A DNA stretch of 64,000 nucleotides from Zoroaster sp. YZ-2022 (taxonomy: Eukaryota; Echinodermata; Asteroidea; Forcipulatida; Zoroasteridae), in assembly GCA_029582265.1 (NCBI GenBank), contig CM055837.1:13472777-13536776 (forward strand), written 5' to 3'. Positions 1 to 64,000 of the stretch are shown in pieces. Under the pieces are notes generated by a model. It saw nothing but the letters and a program-made list of their open reading frames with translations. It was not told the DNA's origin and made no database searches. Numbering within the stretch: the stretch's first letter is position 1; each line of letters starts with the position of its first letter. The position numbers and the translations under genes are program-made.

Positions 1-2750
1 TTATTTGTATGGATGCATTTACAGACATTTCACTTGTTGGTTTATTTGTATGGATGCATTTACAGACATTTCACTTGTTGGTTTATTTGTATGGATGCAT
101 TTACAGACATTTCACTTGTTAGTTAACTTGGTTTATTTGTATGGATGCATTTACAGACATTTCACTTGTTGGTTTATTTGTATGGATGCATTTACAGACA
201 TTTCACTTGTTGGTTTATTTGTATGGATGCGTTTACAGACATTTCACTTGTTGGTTTATTTGTATGGATGCGTTTACAGACATTTTACTTGTTGGTTTAT
301 TTGTATGGATGTGTTTACAGACATTTCACTTGTTGGTTTATTTGTATGGATGCATTTACAGACATTTCACTTGTTGGTTTATTTGTATGGATGCGTTTAC
401 AGACATTTCACTTGTTGGTTTATTTGTATGGATGCGTTTACAGACATTTCACTTGTTGGTTTATTTGTATGGATGCGTTTACAGACATTTTACTTGTTGG
501 TTTATTTGTATGGATGTGTTTACAGACATTTCACTTGTTGGTTTATTTGTATGGATGCATTTACAGACATTTCACTTGTTGGTTTATTTGTATGGATGCA
601 TTTACAGACATTTCACTTGTTGGTTTATTTGTATGGATGCGTTTACAGACATTTCACTTGTTGGTTTATTTGTATGGATGCATTTACAGACATTTCACTT
701 GTTGGTTAACTTGGTTTATTTGTATGGATGCATTTACAGACATTTCACTTGTTGGTTTATTTGTATGGATGCATTTACAGACATTTCACTTGTTGGTTTA
801 TTTGTATGGATGCATTTACAGACATTTCACTTGTTGGTTTATTTGTATGGATGCATTTACAGACATTTCACTTGTTGGTTTATTTGTATGGATGCATTTA
901 CAGACATTTCACTTGTTGGTTTATTTGTATGGATGCGTTTACAGACATTTCACGTGTTGGTTTATTTGTATGGATGCATTTACAGACATTTCACTTGTTG
1001 GTTTATTTGTATGGATGCATTTACAGACATTTCACTTGTTGGTTTATTTGTATGGATGCATTTACAGACATTTCACTTGTTGGTTTATTTGTATGGATGC
1101 ATTTACAGACATTTCACTTGTTGGTTAACTTGGTTTATTTGTATGGATGCATTTACAGACATTTCACTTGTTGGTTTATTTGTATGGATGCATTTACAGA
1201 CATTTTACTTGTTGGTTCATTTGTATGGATGCGTTTACAGACATTTCACTTGTTGGTTTATTTGTATGGATGCGTTTACAGACATTTCACGTGTTGGTTT
1301 ATTTGTATGGATGCATTTACAGACATTTCACTTGTTGGTTTATTTGTATGGATGCATTTACAGACATTTTACTTGTTGGTTTATTTGTATGGATGCATTT
1401 ACAGACATTTCACTTGTTGGTTTATTTGTATGGATGCATTTACAGACATTTCACTTGTTGGTTAACTTGGTTTATTTGTATGGATGCATTTACAGACATT
1501 TCACTTGTTGGTTTATTTGTATGGATGCATTTACAGACATTTCACTTGTTGGTTTATTTGTATGGATGCATTTACAGACATTTCACTTGTTGGTTAACTT
1601 GGTTTATTTGTATGGATGCATTTACAGACATTTCACTTGTTGGTTTATTTGTATGGATGCATTTACAGACATTTCACTTGTTGGTTTATTTGTATGGATG
1701 CATTTACAGACATTTCACTTGTTGGTTTATTTGTATGGATGCATTTACAGACATTTCACTTGTTGGTTTATTTGTATGGATGCATTTACAGACATTTCAC
1801 TTGTTGGTTTATTTGTATGGATGCATTTACAGACATTTCACTTGTTAGTTAACTTGGTTTATTTGTATGGATGCATTTACAGACATTTCACTTGTTGGTT
1901 TATTTGTATGGATGCATTTACAGACATTTCACTTGTTGGTTTATTTGTATGGATGCGTTTACAGACATTTCACTTGTTGGTTTATTTGTATGGATGCATT
2001 TACAGACATTTCACTTGTTGGTTTATTTGTATGGATGCGTTTACAGACATTTCACTTGTTGGTTTATTTGTATGGATGCATTTACAGACATTTCACTTGT
2101 TGGTTTATTTGTATGGATGCGTTTACAGACATTTCACTTGTTGGTTTATTTGTATGGATGCATTTACAGACATTTCACTTGTTGGTTTATTTGTATGGAT
2201 GCGTTTACAGACATTTTACTTGTTGGTTTATTTGTATGGATGTGTTTACAGACATTTCACTTGTTGGTTTATTTGTATGGATGCATTTACAGACATTTCA
2301 CTTGTTGGTTTATTTGTATGGATGCATTTACAGACATTTCACTTGTTGGTTTATTTGTATGGATGCGTTTACAGACATTTCACTTGTTGGTTTATTTGTA
2401 TGGATGCATTTACAGACATTTCACTTGTTGGTTTATTTGTATGGATGCGTTTACAGACATTTCACTTGTTGGTTTATTTGTATGGATGCGTTTACAGACA
2501 TTTCACTTGTTGGTTTATTTGTATGGATGCGTTTACAGACATTTCACTTGTTGGTTTATTTGTATGGATGCATTTACAGACATTTCACTTGTTGGTTTAT
2601 TTGTATGGATGCGTTTACAGACATTTTACTTGTTGGTTTATTTGTATGGATGCATTTACAGACATTTCACTTGTTGGTTTATTTGTATGGATGCGTTTAC
2701 AGACATTTCACTTGTTGGTTTATTTGTATGGATGCATTTACAGACATTTT
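1..2750. repeat. 41-bp minisatellite, about 65 units, open at the window edge
   Basis: A near-perfect tandem array with a 41-base unit (core words TATTTGTATGGATG, TTACAGACATTTCACTTG). Units differ at few sites: GCATTT, GCGTTT or GTGTTT, and TTTCAC or TTTTAC. Several units carry a 9-base insertion (TTAACTTGG), making 50-bp variants near 121, 705, 1125, 1463, 1592 and 1849. Because 41 is not a multiple of 3 and the unit has no stop in any + frame, all three frames stay open for long stretches; this is a repeat artefact and not a gene. The array begins before the window and ends about 100 bp before the first visible ARFGEF3 exon, so it is intronic. Confidence 0.97.
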
Positions 2751-2848
2751 ACCAAAAGTACTGACTTTAAACATGGAATTTTGTGTAAAATAATGTATTT
2801 TTTTTAATAATAATTTTTTTTAAAATAATGTAATTCTTTTTTTAAAAG

Positions 2849-55445
<52,597 letters not shown>

Positions 55446-57218
55446 AATGTGATTTCTGTTAACTGTACTATTCCTAATTTTCTGCTCATCTTGTACAGGG
55501 TGTCCCTTCAAAAAATGTCCCTATCTTTTGTGACATTCACAACACATATTGTCATCAAATAGACCATATGCTCGACCGCAAACCATTAATAAGACAAATT
55601 TTCAGAGCATGTGTTACGGATTCTATCTGACACATTTACATTTTTAAAAGTTTCAATGAAAAAAACCCCACAAAATCTGTAAATTGTTTTTTTTTAGTTT
55701 AATAACTTTTACCCTCATTTCCCCCCCAAAATGGCACCCTCTTATTTACATGGTGTAAAATACAAAACACAGCATGAATCTGATGAAGATGTCACAGGAG
55801 GAAGATAAATATCATGGCATCATATTTCTGGCAACAAAATCATCAGTTATACAGTTAATTTTTAAGTTGTTTACAACAAAAATAACGATTTTTCTTTTTT
55901 GAATATGTGTTTCGTTTGAACTAATTATTTATTACACTAATGTCTCAAATGTTCACATAAAATATGTCCAAGCGGAAACACATGTACATGTTATTGAGAT
56001 ACTAGAAACCAAAAAGCAGACAAGTGTGAAAATCTGCCACCCAAACCATGACATCCAATACAGTGAAATCATTCAAAATTGTCAAGGGACATGATAAATC
56101 TTTAATAGATTAAATTTGTTGAGCTAATTTGGTTTGATTGCTGAATTTATTGTTCAGATTAATTCATTATAGAATAGAGTCATGTCTACTAATAACTGCC
56201 AATCAGAAGGTAACACTAGTGGTCACATAATTTATATTTCAGTAAATTTTAAATTATGTATTTAGTAATTTTAATATTATTTTATTATGGAAGATATATA
56301 GTTGGTAGCAAGAGTAGATAGAAACAAGAGTGTTATGCTTGTTAGTGCCTGCTGCTCTATTTTGTTTTCAGGAGCACACAGTGGTCAGGGAATTTATTTA
56401 TTTAGAATACGAGACTCACTGTTAACGTTCAATTTCATTCAATGTAATTTAGAATAACTTTGTAATATGACTTTCCATATAAGAAGATGGGTCAGGGTCA
56501 ACATTTTCAAGACCCTTTTTTTGGCATTTGGGATGTAGGATTTTTCAAGGGAGTGGCACAAAAAAGAAGTCACTGTTTTAGATGTTAGTTATTTATTTTA
56601 TTACACTGTTCTCGTTTCTTCAGACATAGCTTAATCTTTAAACAAGCTTCATGGTTGTGGTGGATTGTGTAAACAAAAGAGAGACTTGGCTAAAAATTAG
56701 AAGGTGCATGTTTCGTTGATTGCTCCATTTTCATTTGTAAGTGAAGAATTAGCTGTTATTAAGGCCGTGTCACTTTGTTTCTTAGAAAGATCCTGCTAGG
56801 CTCAAAATGTGGGGCCACTGACTACTTTTGTTATTTAAATTATGTCAAAAAGTGGATAAAGTAAACAGATTACTGTTGGTAGTCTTATAACAACCTCGTC
56901 CCCACGGTGATGAACCTCACCGCTCCTTTCCACTAATCTTTTCCAGAAGATGGGTAATAGTCTGATGTATCTATTGTACCGCAGAATAGTATCTCCTGCA
57001 GTGAGGGTCGGGGAACCGGACCTATTGCAATAATAGGTGGGCATGAGCCTGACCCTGGGGACAAGGTTGCTCCTATTAGTACATATCTTCTACTGAAATC
57101 TGTACATAAGCAACTTTCACAATTTTTGTGAATGACCTTTAAAAATTCAAAATTATATGAAAATGAAAATGTATTAAGTGCATAGTAAAATATAACAGAA
57201 ATTAAAATTATTGAATTA
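55446..57218 (+). other. Probable ARFGEF3 3' UTR and downstream sequence
   Basis: AT-rich sequence with no open frame resembling a protein and little similarity to the window's repeat families. A canonical AATAAA at a plausible place is not obvious; an ATTAAA occurs at 56109-56114. The 3' end of the transcript therefore cannot be set. The stretch ends where a TTAA-flanked MITE begins. Confidence 0.5.
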
Positions 57219-57593
57219 TTAACCCTCCTAGTGTTTGACCATTTGAAACCATTCAAAATTTCCACTTACCAAAATGCCCATTGGTTTTGTACACACATGG
57301 TGATACCATTTGAACAGTGTTGGTAGCAAGCTTCACTACCATTCAAATCCATTCAAATGCATAGAGGGTCCATTGATTCACCACTTAGAAGTATCCAAAC
57401 AAGGTTTTGTATTAGCTGTACTACCATTTGGAAAGATCCAAACAAGGTTTTGTATTAGCTGACCTACCATTCAAAACCATTTGGGGGAATCAATACTGTA
57501 CACAGTTATTTCACCATTCAAAACCACAAAAGCGAATGGTTTCAAATGGTGCATCAACTTGTATGAAAAAAGTACCAGAAGTAGGAGGGTTAA
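57219..57593. mobile_element. TTAA MITE subfamily C, copy 2 (375 bp)
   Basis: TTAA at 57219-57222 and 57590-57593. The interior repeats CCATTCAAA and ACCATTTG many times. Inverted relative to 31890-32264 and of equal length. Confidence 0.92.
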
Positions 57594-57829
57594 TATTGTT
57601 ATTTATAATTTGCATGATGCTAAATTAATGTGCAATTTAAGCAGACACACAAGAAATTGATTATGTTATAAAACATTATTGCGTTTGAATGCTAGTTTGT
57701 ATTAGAAAAATGCAATTTTAAAGAGAAGGTACAACATTGGTAATTGGTAATGCACATTGGTTTCAACCCTCTAGTTTTCAAGAAATATGTTGTTAAAACT
57801 AACCTGCAAAATACAAGTTATTGGCCTTA

Positions 57830-57965
57830 CAGGTTCTTTCTCAAAGGCGAAATAGACGATATACAAACATGATACAATGAATTTGTTCATGTTTGTATAT
57901 CGTCCATTTTGCCTTTGAGAAAGAACCTGCTAGGTTCGAAATGTAAGGCCAATAACTTGTATTTT
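57830..57965. repeat. Long hairpin with GGTTCTTTCTCAAAGG arms
   Basis: GTTATTGGCCTTACAGGTTC, TTTCTCAAAGGCGAAATAGA and CGATATACAAACATG are mirrored after a short loop (CATGTTTGTATATCGTCCAT, TTGCCTTTGAGAAAGAACC, GTAAGGCCAATAAC). A related arm lies at 41277-41335. Confidence 0.9.
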
Positions 57966-57974
57966 ACAATTATA

Positions 57975-58775
57975 CTACAGGTCCTTTAGGTTGGTAAGCA
58001 GTTTGTAACAGTTAATTCTCTATTTACACTACAGGTCCTTTAGGTTGGTAAGCAGTTTGCAACAGTTAATTCTCTATTTATACTACAGGTCCTTTAGGTT
58101 GTTAAGCAGTTTGCAACAGTTAATTCTCTATTTATACTACAGGTCCTTTAGGTTGGTAAGCAGTTTGCAACAGTTAATTCTCTATTTATACTACAGGTCC
58201 TTTAGGTTGTTAAGCAGTTTGCAACAGTTAATTCTCTATTTATACTACAGGTCCTTTAGGTTGTTAAGCAGTTTGCAACAGTTAATTCTCTATTTATACT
58301 ACAGGTCCTTTAGGTTGGTAAGCAGTTTGCAACAGTTGATTCTCTATTTATACTACAGGTCCTTTAGGTTGGTAAGCAGTTTGCAACAGTTGATTCTCTA
58401 TTTATACTACAGGTCCTTTAGGTTGGTAAGCAGTTTGCAACAGTTATTTCTCTAATTATACTACAGGTCCTTTAGGTTGGTAAGCAGTTTGCAACAGTTA
58501 ATTCTCTATTTATACTACAGGTCCTTTAGGTTGGTAAGCAGTTTGCAACAGCCAATTCTCTATTTATACTACAGGTCCTTTAGGTTGGTAAGCAGTTTGC
58601 AACAGTTAATTCTCTATTTATACTACAGGTCCTTTAGGTTGGTAAGCAGTTTGCAACAGTTAATTCTCTATTTGTACTACAGGTCCTTTAGGTTGGTAAG
58701 CAGTTTGCAACAGTTGATTCTCTATTTATACTACAGGTCCTTTAGGTTGGTAAGCAGTTTGCAACAGTTCTCTAT
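57975..58775. repeat. 54-bp tandem array, about 15 units
   Basis: The unit contains CTACAGGTCCTTTAGGTTGG, TAAGCAGTTTGCAACAGTTA and ATTCTCTATTTATA. Variants are GGTTGG/GGTTGT and TTAATT/TTGATT. As 54 is a multiple of 3, one frame stays open across the array; it is not a gene. Confidence 0.96.
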
Positions 58776-59470
58776 TAAACTAAGCTGTGAAATTGTCCAT
58801 CATAGCAGGGGCTAATTTCATTGAGCTGCTAAGCAAACTAAAATTGCTTACCAGATTTGCTTGGCAGTTTTTTCTTGGTTACCAGCATAACATTCACATA
58901 AAATGAGTGTACCTTGGCTGGTTTTATAATGCTTTGAGAAAACAAATATCAGTTGCATTTTTTTTGTCTGTAATTGTGTTTTACACAAAGTTCTTCAGAC
59001 AAAATAATTGTTCAGAATGATTGATATGTGTACCAACTTTACCCCAAGTAAGTTTTTTTGATAATAGTTTCTTAATTTGATTATCTGGTAATAACTAATA
59101 TTGTACCTTCCATTTAAGCATAGCTCTTAGATTTGGTTTTCCGGAAGTTATATATAAAAATATTATATAATTATTTGGCTGGTGTGAACTTGCCAACAGT
59201 ATAAATTGAAAAGAGAAACATCAATATAATTATATTCAAGTGACCAAAGGAAAAAACTGATGCAGGGTTTAAATCTGCAACTAAAAGCTTAGAATGTTTT
59301 TAGATTGATTATTATCAATATATCAAAAACGGTAGAGGGTCATTCTTTTAAACAGTGTACAAAACTTTAACCTGGTACTTACCAGGTTTAGTACCAAATT
59401 ATTATCTAAATGCTTACATGATGTGAAGATGGTGTATACATTTACCAATCATGCTGAGAAATGAATTCAT

Positions 59471-59781
59471 TTAACCCTCCTATGGTTTGACCTTTCAAAA
59501 TCTGCTTACGGGCCAAAATGGCTATCAATTATTATGAACCCTTTAAAACCCTCCAGAATTTGTTGCTACTGAACAACCACACCTTTCAATACCCTTTGAA
59601 AGGTATTGAAACATTTCAACACCAGTTTGTTCAGAGAGTTGTTACACCTTTCGAAACCTTTCATAGGTCCCTTTTGTCAGACAGTTTTCTCGCCTTTCAA
59701 AACCCTTCAGTACAGCAAACTTGAAAGGTTTTGAAAGGTCTGACAATTCTATGGCAACTGCACTGTATATAGGAGGGTTAA
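59471..59781. mobile_element. TTAA MITE subfamily D
   Basis: TTAA at 59471-59474 and 59778-59781, ends CCCTCCTATGG and TATATAGGAGGG. The interior repeats CCTTTCAAA and TTTGAAAGG in both orientations. Confidence 0.9.
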
Positions 59782-59798
59782 AGTACTTTCATATTAAT

Positions 59799-60069
59799 CA
59801 GCCTTGTGATTTTTCAAGATTTTTCTTGATTTAGGATTTTTTTTGACAGATCTCCCTTTGCCTCAAAATGTTCTTGAAAGAAGAGAAGTAGCTACCAAAG
59901 AAAGCCTGTTTTGTGTTCAAACCTCTAGTTTTGTTTGTTTCAGGGGATGTGGAGAGTCTGTAAATCCTCCAAAATCAAACACCCAGGAGGTTCAGGGGGC
60001 TTTGTCCTCTAGACCATGGCGAGACCCAGGTGCGCCACCCATTTTGCCATTTTGTCAAATCACACCCTT
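59799..60069. mobile_element. CAGG-ended MITE, copy 7
   Basis: CAGCCTTGTGATTTTTCAAG to CAAATCACACCCTTC with ATTAAT on both sides. Confidence 0.85.
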
Positions 60070-60457
60070 CATTAATAGGGAAGAAGAAAAATATTTGAAT
60101 TTCAGTTGATTAGCCTTGTGGCGATCATTTGTTATGTATGATGCTTTCAATTTGAGGTCAACATTTTTAAGGAATTTTCACAATTATCTCGTCGAATAAT
60201 GACCTTTTTTAAATTTAACTGAAAGTTTCACGGATAAATTTCTGTTCCTATTTATTTATTTATTAAGTACTGCATCATGTATCCATATAATGACATTTTA
60301 CAAGAAAAAGAAGGGGGAGTGGCATATTGAATACACCCTTTCAGAGAGACAAAAAGGAAGAGGCTGGAAAGGTGTGGGGGGGGGGTGTATAGGTCTTTAA
60401 GAGAAGGTACAACATTGGTATTTGGTAATGAACATTCATTTCAACCCTCTAGAAGTA

Positions 60458-60723
60458 TACTACTCAAAACAATTTAGGGAACACCGGATTTTTAACATCA
60501 AATAGGTTTGAAATGTTCCATGAACTGGGATTTTCATTTGCAACCCCCTCTCTCTTTCAGTAGTCATGTCATGAAATGTGTAATCACTACATGCATCCTT
60601 TATCATCTGTTTCATTATGCAGTTGTTTCTCATCAATTCTGTGAAACATTGTGTTTATCTGAAATAAATGATCTTGCTTTGACTGAGATTATTCCGGTGT
60701 TCCCTAAATTGTTTTGAGTAGTA
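60458..60723. mobile_element. Mariner/Tc1-like MITE (266 bp, TA TSD)
   Basis: Perfect inverted ends: TACTACTCAAAACAATTTAG then GGAACACCGGA at the left, and TCCGGTGTTCCCTAAATTGT then TTTGAGTAGTA at the right, flanked by TA. The interior has no transposase. Confidence 0.9.
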
Positions 60724-60726
60724 TAT

Positions 60727-61170
60727 GACATAAAACACAATAAAGGGGGCCACTTTCCTACCGTCACGTTAGCAGTTTTTCTTATGGTTGTAATTTTTGT
60801 TTTTAAATATCTGAAACCACCCAAAAAGAATTTCAACATTTGAATAGACATGCATGCTAATCCTAAAGATAATTTGAGTTGATTATTACTATTATTTTTT
60901 TAATTAGCCTAAAATTTCCATCAACAAATGGACGGAAAAGTGAGGTAACTTTTTCCGTCCAATTTTTATGGAAATTTGAGGGTAAAAAAATAAATAAAAA
61001 AATTTAAAAATAAAATAAATCAACTCAAATTAGTTCTAGTATAAGCCTGCATGTCCATTCACATGTTGAAACACTTTTTGGTCAGTTTCGGGTACTTAAA
61101 AATAAATAACCATTGGTAAAACTGCTAACGTGACGGATGCAAAGTGGCCCCCTTTATTGTATTTTATGTC
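60727..61170. mobile_element. 444-bp palindromic MITE, copy 4 (TSD ATAT)
   Basis: Flanked by ATAT at 60723-60726 and 61171-61174; directly beside the mariner-like MITE. Confidence 0.94.
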
Positions 61171-61594
61171 ATATATCATAAAACTAACATGTAAAAGTTA
61201 CATTACAGTTGGTGCTCACGATTACAAAAAACACTCAACTGAATTTTGTGTTTGTGTTTGTAATTCAACATAAGAATTCCTGTTTTCTCTAAAGACGATA
61301 GCACTTAAGACAAAATCACTTCTCAGGATGATTGATACATGTACCAATTTAACACCCAATAAAAAGTTTTCAGATAATAATTTGTTAATTTGAAAATATT
61401 GTAATTATCAGTGTTGTACCTTCCCTTCAATGTATGTTTTACACTGTTATCACAATGAAACAAATTGACAACACTTAGTATTGACCATCAGTCTGGATAG
61501 GTTTTAGGCTTGGCTGGTTAGCTGAGTAGGGTTCGTAGAGCAGGTATGTTCAGGGTTCAAATCCAGTATAAGTCTATTTCTTTGATCACGCAAA

Positions 61595-61757
61595 TTAAAT
61601 CTCCTGAGGACGATCAGAGCATACTGATCGAAACGTCGAGTTGTACCACCAGTTCTTTTCAGAACTAATTACTACTCAATTGAGATTCCACATGGTGTCA
61701 CCGCAATTAGTCTTACTTATCATCCTCACCATGCAAAGCTACAAGTTTTACCTAAAT
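61595..61757 (+). repeat. Dispersed repeat R, full copy with hammerhead-like motif
   Basis: CTGAGGA (61604-61610), C, GATCAG-AGCATA-CTGATC, GAAAC, then CACCAGTTCTTTTCAGAACT and CACCATGCAAAGCTACAAGT. Almost identical to 34457-34612, 27 kb away. Confidence 0.85.
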
Positions 61758-64000
61758 TAAATAATGTAGATATTTATTAGTTCCTTGCATTGTTATCAAT
61801 ACGTCTGGTATGCCTTATTATTTATGTTATTTATCTTTAAAAATTATTTGCAAAATCTGAAGAAAAACACGTTTTGTCGTTTTCAACACATAAAAATGTT
61901 CCCAGTTTGATCTCAGTGAAAACACAATTTGTGTAAAGTTGTGGGGGGTGGGGTGGAATCAAACATCGTGAACAAATTATGCATGAGATACTTCTTTGAT
62001 TTTAGAGAAACAACGTACATATTTCAAAGCAATATTTAGTACTGTGGTCACGATTTATGTCCATAGAAAATACTCCACACTGTTGAAGGAGCACTGCCCT
62101 CTCGTGGGCTGTTTGAGAAATTGAAAACACATTTTTTCCACTCTAAAAAGGAAAAAAAAACCTTTGTGCCAATTTTGGTGAAGCTTTCTCTTCATATATA
62201 TATATACACACATATATCTTGTTTTTATACATATTATTTTTATCCTCATAAGATATGAATGCTTTTAAAGACATTCTATCCTGAGTGTTCTGAGAGTTAA
62301 AATTAATGATTGGGTGAAATTAATGATTGGGGTCTAGAGGCACGTCTAATAAGGGCTGAGCCTAAAAGGGACATGTACAAATTGGATTGAAGATCGGCGC
62401 ACACACACTCGTATTCATTAAATTATCGTGAAATTTTCGTACAGTTCGTCACAAACATTTTTATGAAATTCGTGTCCTAAAACGATAGCAACTCGTACAA
62501 ACCATATTTCAAAGGATGTTTGATAATACAATCAACAACTTGACACCAAGTAACTAAGATGTCAAATTGTGAACATTTATGCTTTTAGAAATAACCTAAG
62601 GTGTATGGATAACCGTTTTATTTGACATACACGTGCAAAAGTATCAAACGATTTCGACATTGTGTTTCTCATCAGTGGAATACGTACATTATACTCGATA
62701 TGCTAATTAGCGATTTCACATGATTTGGGTAGCAATACTAGTAAAACCACAATTGACTGCATTATGTTTATAAGTGCAAGGATTCGTTCTGTATTTAAAA
62801 CAAATGCTGTTATTTTTTTTTAATGATATTTAATTAGTTCTCTAGCCTGCTGATGCATTAAAGACTTTTGTCAATCACATTTAAATCTTGTGTCGTCCAA
62901 TTTGTTCATTTTTCATGATAGAAAAACATCTATAAAAATGAAACTTTATATTTTTGCTTCCGTACAACGCTGTGCGTGTAAATTTTCCATACATGGCCAC
63001 CCTCGCAGTGATCCCCTTGTCGAGACCCTGGCTCCTCCCCCTGTATCAAATTATTTACAGATGCTTTTTTTGAGAACTTATATAACCGATATCTGCTCGC
63101 GTAATCGATCATTGGCCGGCGCGCCTAACTTGAACATCTGACTGCTAGATGATTTCTGATAACCGTAAGATGAACTTGCACTTAAAGGCTATAACTCCTC
63201 ATTCTCACACGTTTTTGTGATTGAAATTATTTTGCTTGAAATCCTGTTTAAAATTGTTGTTTTTTCCTAAATTTCGTGCTCATATATTGAGAAGTGCCAC
63301 AGCAACAGCACTGCCAAAAGGGCTTAAATTGATGGAGGCAACACAAGTTATCACTCACTGGCAAAATACATTTTTTGAGTTGCGGGACCCCTCTGCAGCG
63401 CAGCGGCGGCGATTTCTGGTGACAATAGGCGGGGGAGGGGATAATTATTATTGGGGGGGGGGGGCACATTGCCATAACCGCCCCTGTCACGTTGGGGGGA
63501 TGTACATGTACATGCATGAACCTCTCCCTGGACGGTCGCCCAAGCCTATTGTTGCTACGGCAGTCAGGTGGTTTAAAAAGATATTCTTTCTCGGAATAGA
63601 AGGCGGAAAGTAGCTTTAGTAATTGGACACCGTATTCTGGTACATTTTAATTGCATATTATTTTACAATGCAATAGCACATTTGGCAAAAATAATTATGC
63701 ACCAAACTTGGGGTACAAATATATAATGGGGGGGGGCATTGGCAATTAGCGTCCCACATCCACCATAAATATTCGGGTAACATATCCCCCTCCCCCCTCC
63801 CCCCCACAATCGCCGCTCATGCCCCTCTGGATCTGCTCCTGAAAGGATTTAAACTATAGGTTGCATCCCAAAATAAAACACGTAATGAAAAACGAATTAT
63901 TATTATTATTTTTTTTTTTTTTACGGGGATAGGCCGTTTTGTTCATGTCTCATTCCCTAAATAATTTATTAATATTAAAAAAAAAAAAAAATTGTCAAAA
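61758..64000. other. No gene seen
   Basis: AT-rich sequence with homopolymer runs, a G-rich stretch at 63425-63800 (runs of 7-10 G and C) and short open frames without recognisable protein. It appears to be intergenic sequence downstream of ARFGEF3. Confidence 0.6.

Larger units (their letters stand above)
57719..59116. mobile_element. About 1.4-kb element with GAGAAGGTACAA inverted ends enclosing a satellite
   Basis: The left end AAGAGAAGGTACAACATTGG and the right end TAACTAATATTGTACCTTCC are inverted and match the family at 14796 and 60393. Inside are a 65-bp-arm hairpin (57830-57965) and a 54-bp array. No transposase seen. Confidence 0.65.
60393..61436. mobile_element. GAGAAGGTACAA-family element carrying two nested MITEs
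   Basis: The left end TTTAAGAGAAGGTACAACAT and the right end CAGTGTTGTACCTTCCCTTC. Interior words (CTTCTCAGGATGATTGATAC) match 59010-59040. A mariner-like MITE and a 444-bp MITE have landed in it side by side. Confidence 0.7.

Noticed and set aside
141..2807. 888-codon open frame and overlapping frames
   Set aside because: Produced by a stop-free 41-bp tandem repeat; identical peptides appear in all three frames.

Overview
The window is animal nuclear DNA. It has exons with GT/AG junctions, long AT-rich introns and dense decayed transposable elements. The single recognisable host gene runs on the + strand for almost the whole window. It is an orthologue of ARFGEF3 (BIG3, brefeldin A-inhibited guanine nucleotide-exchange protein 3), a large Sec7-family scaffold of the secretory pathway. 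The gene, the tRNA-derived SINEs and the many TACATGTA-type words suggest a marine invertebrate deuterostome. An echinoderm such as a sea star is my best guess, but this is an inference.

Layout. Bases 1-2750 are a 41-bp minisatellite in an upstream intron. I place 24 coding exons from 2849 to the stop codon at 55443-55445, about 2270 codons; vertebrate BIG3 is about 2180 residues. The first exon or exons lie upstream of the window. One internal exon of about 40 codons is expected between 5485 and 14162, and a small one between 14283 and 20897; I could not place either. Exons code for the N-terminal DCB-like region (2849-25494), an acidic low-complexity linker leading into a degenerate Sec7-like domain (27647-31699), then the long helical-repeat C-terminal half (33983-55445). 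By ungapped comparison, the Sec7 catalytic glutamate position is an aspartate, so the protein is probably a scaffold rather than an active exchange factor. No gene is seen downstream of 55445, only a probable long 3' UTR and more repeats.

The introns are a layered record of transposition. With boundaries readable from the sequence there are: four copies of a 444-bp palindromic MITE with 4-bp target duplications (TSDs); several TTAA-flanked MITE subfamilies with CCCTCCTA ends; a 1.45-kb hAT derivative with a BED-finger remnant; two hAT-type MITEs; a 1.2-kb long-TIR element with a perfect 9-bp TSD; a mariner-like MITE; tRNA-headed SINEs with two kinds of tail; and the 3' end of a CR1/L2-type LINE. 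Many tandem arrays (81, 54, 91, 44, 178, 23 and 22 bp, and two huge AAT arrays) are also present, and several clearly grew out of transposon ends or retroposon tails.

Most worth a second look: the 444-bp MITE landing immediately upstream of two different ARFGEF3 exons; the TTAA MITE subfamilies that share ends but each carry their own repeated word on both strands; arrays seeded by transposon termini; a hammerhead-like motif in a dispersed repeat; and decayed copies of one exon head upstream of the real exon.
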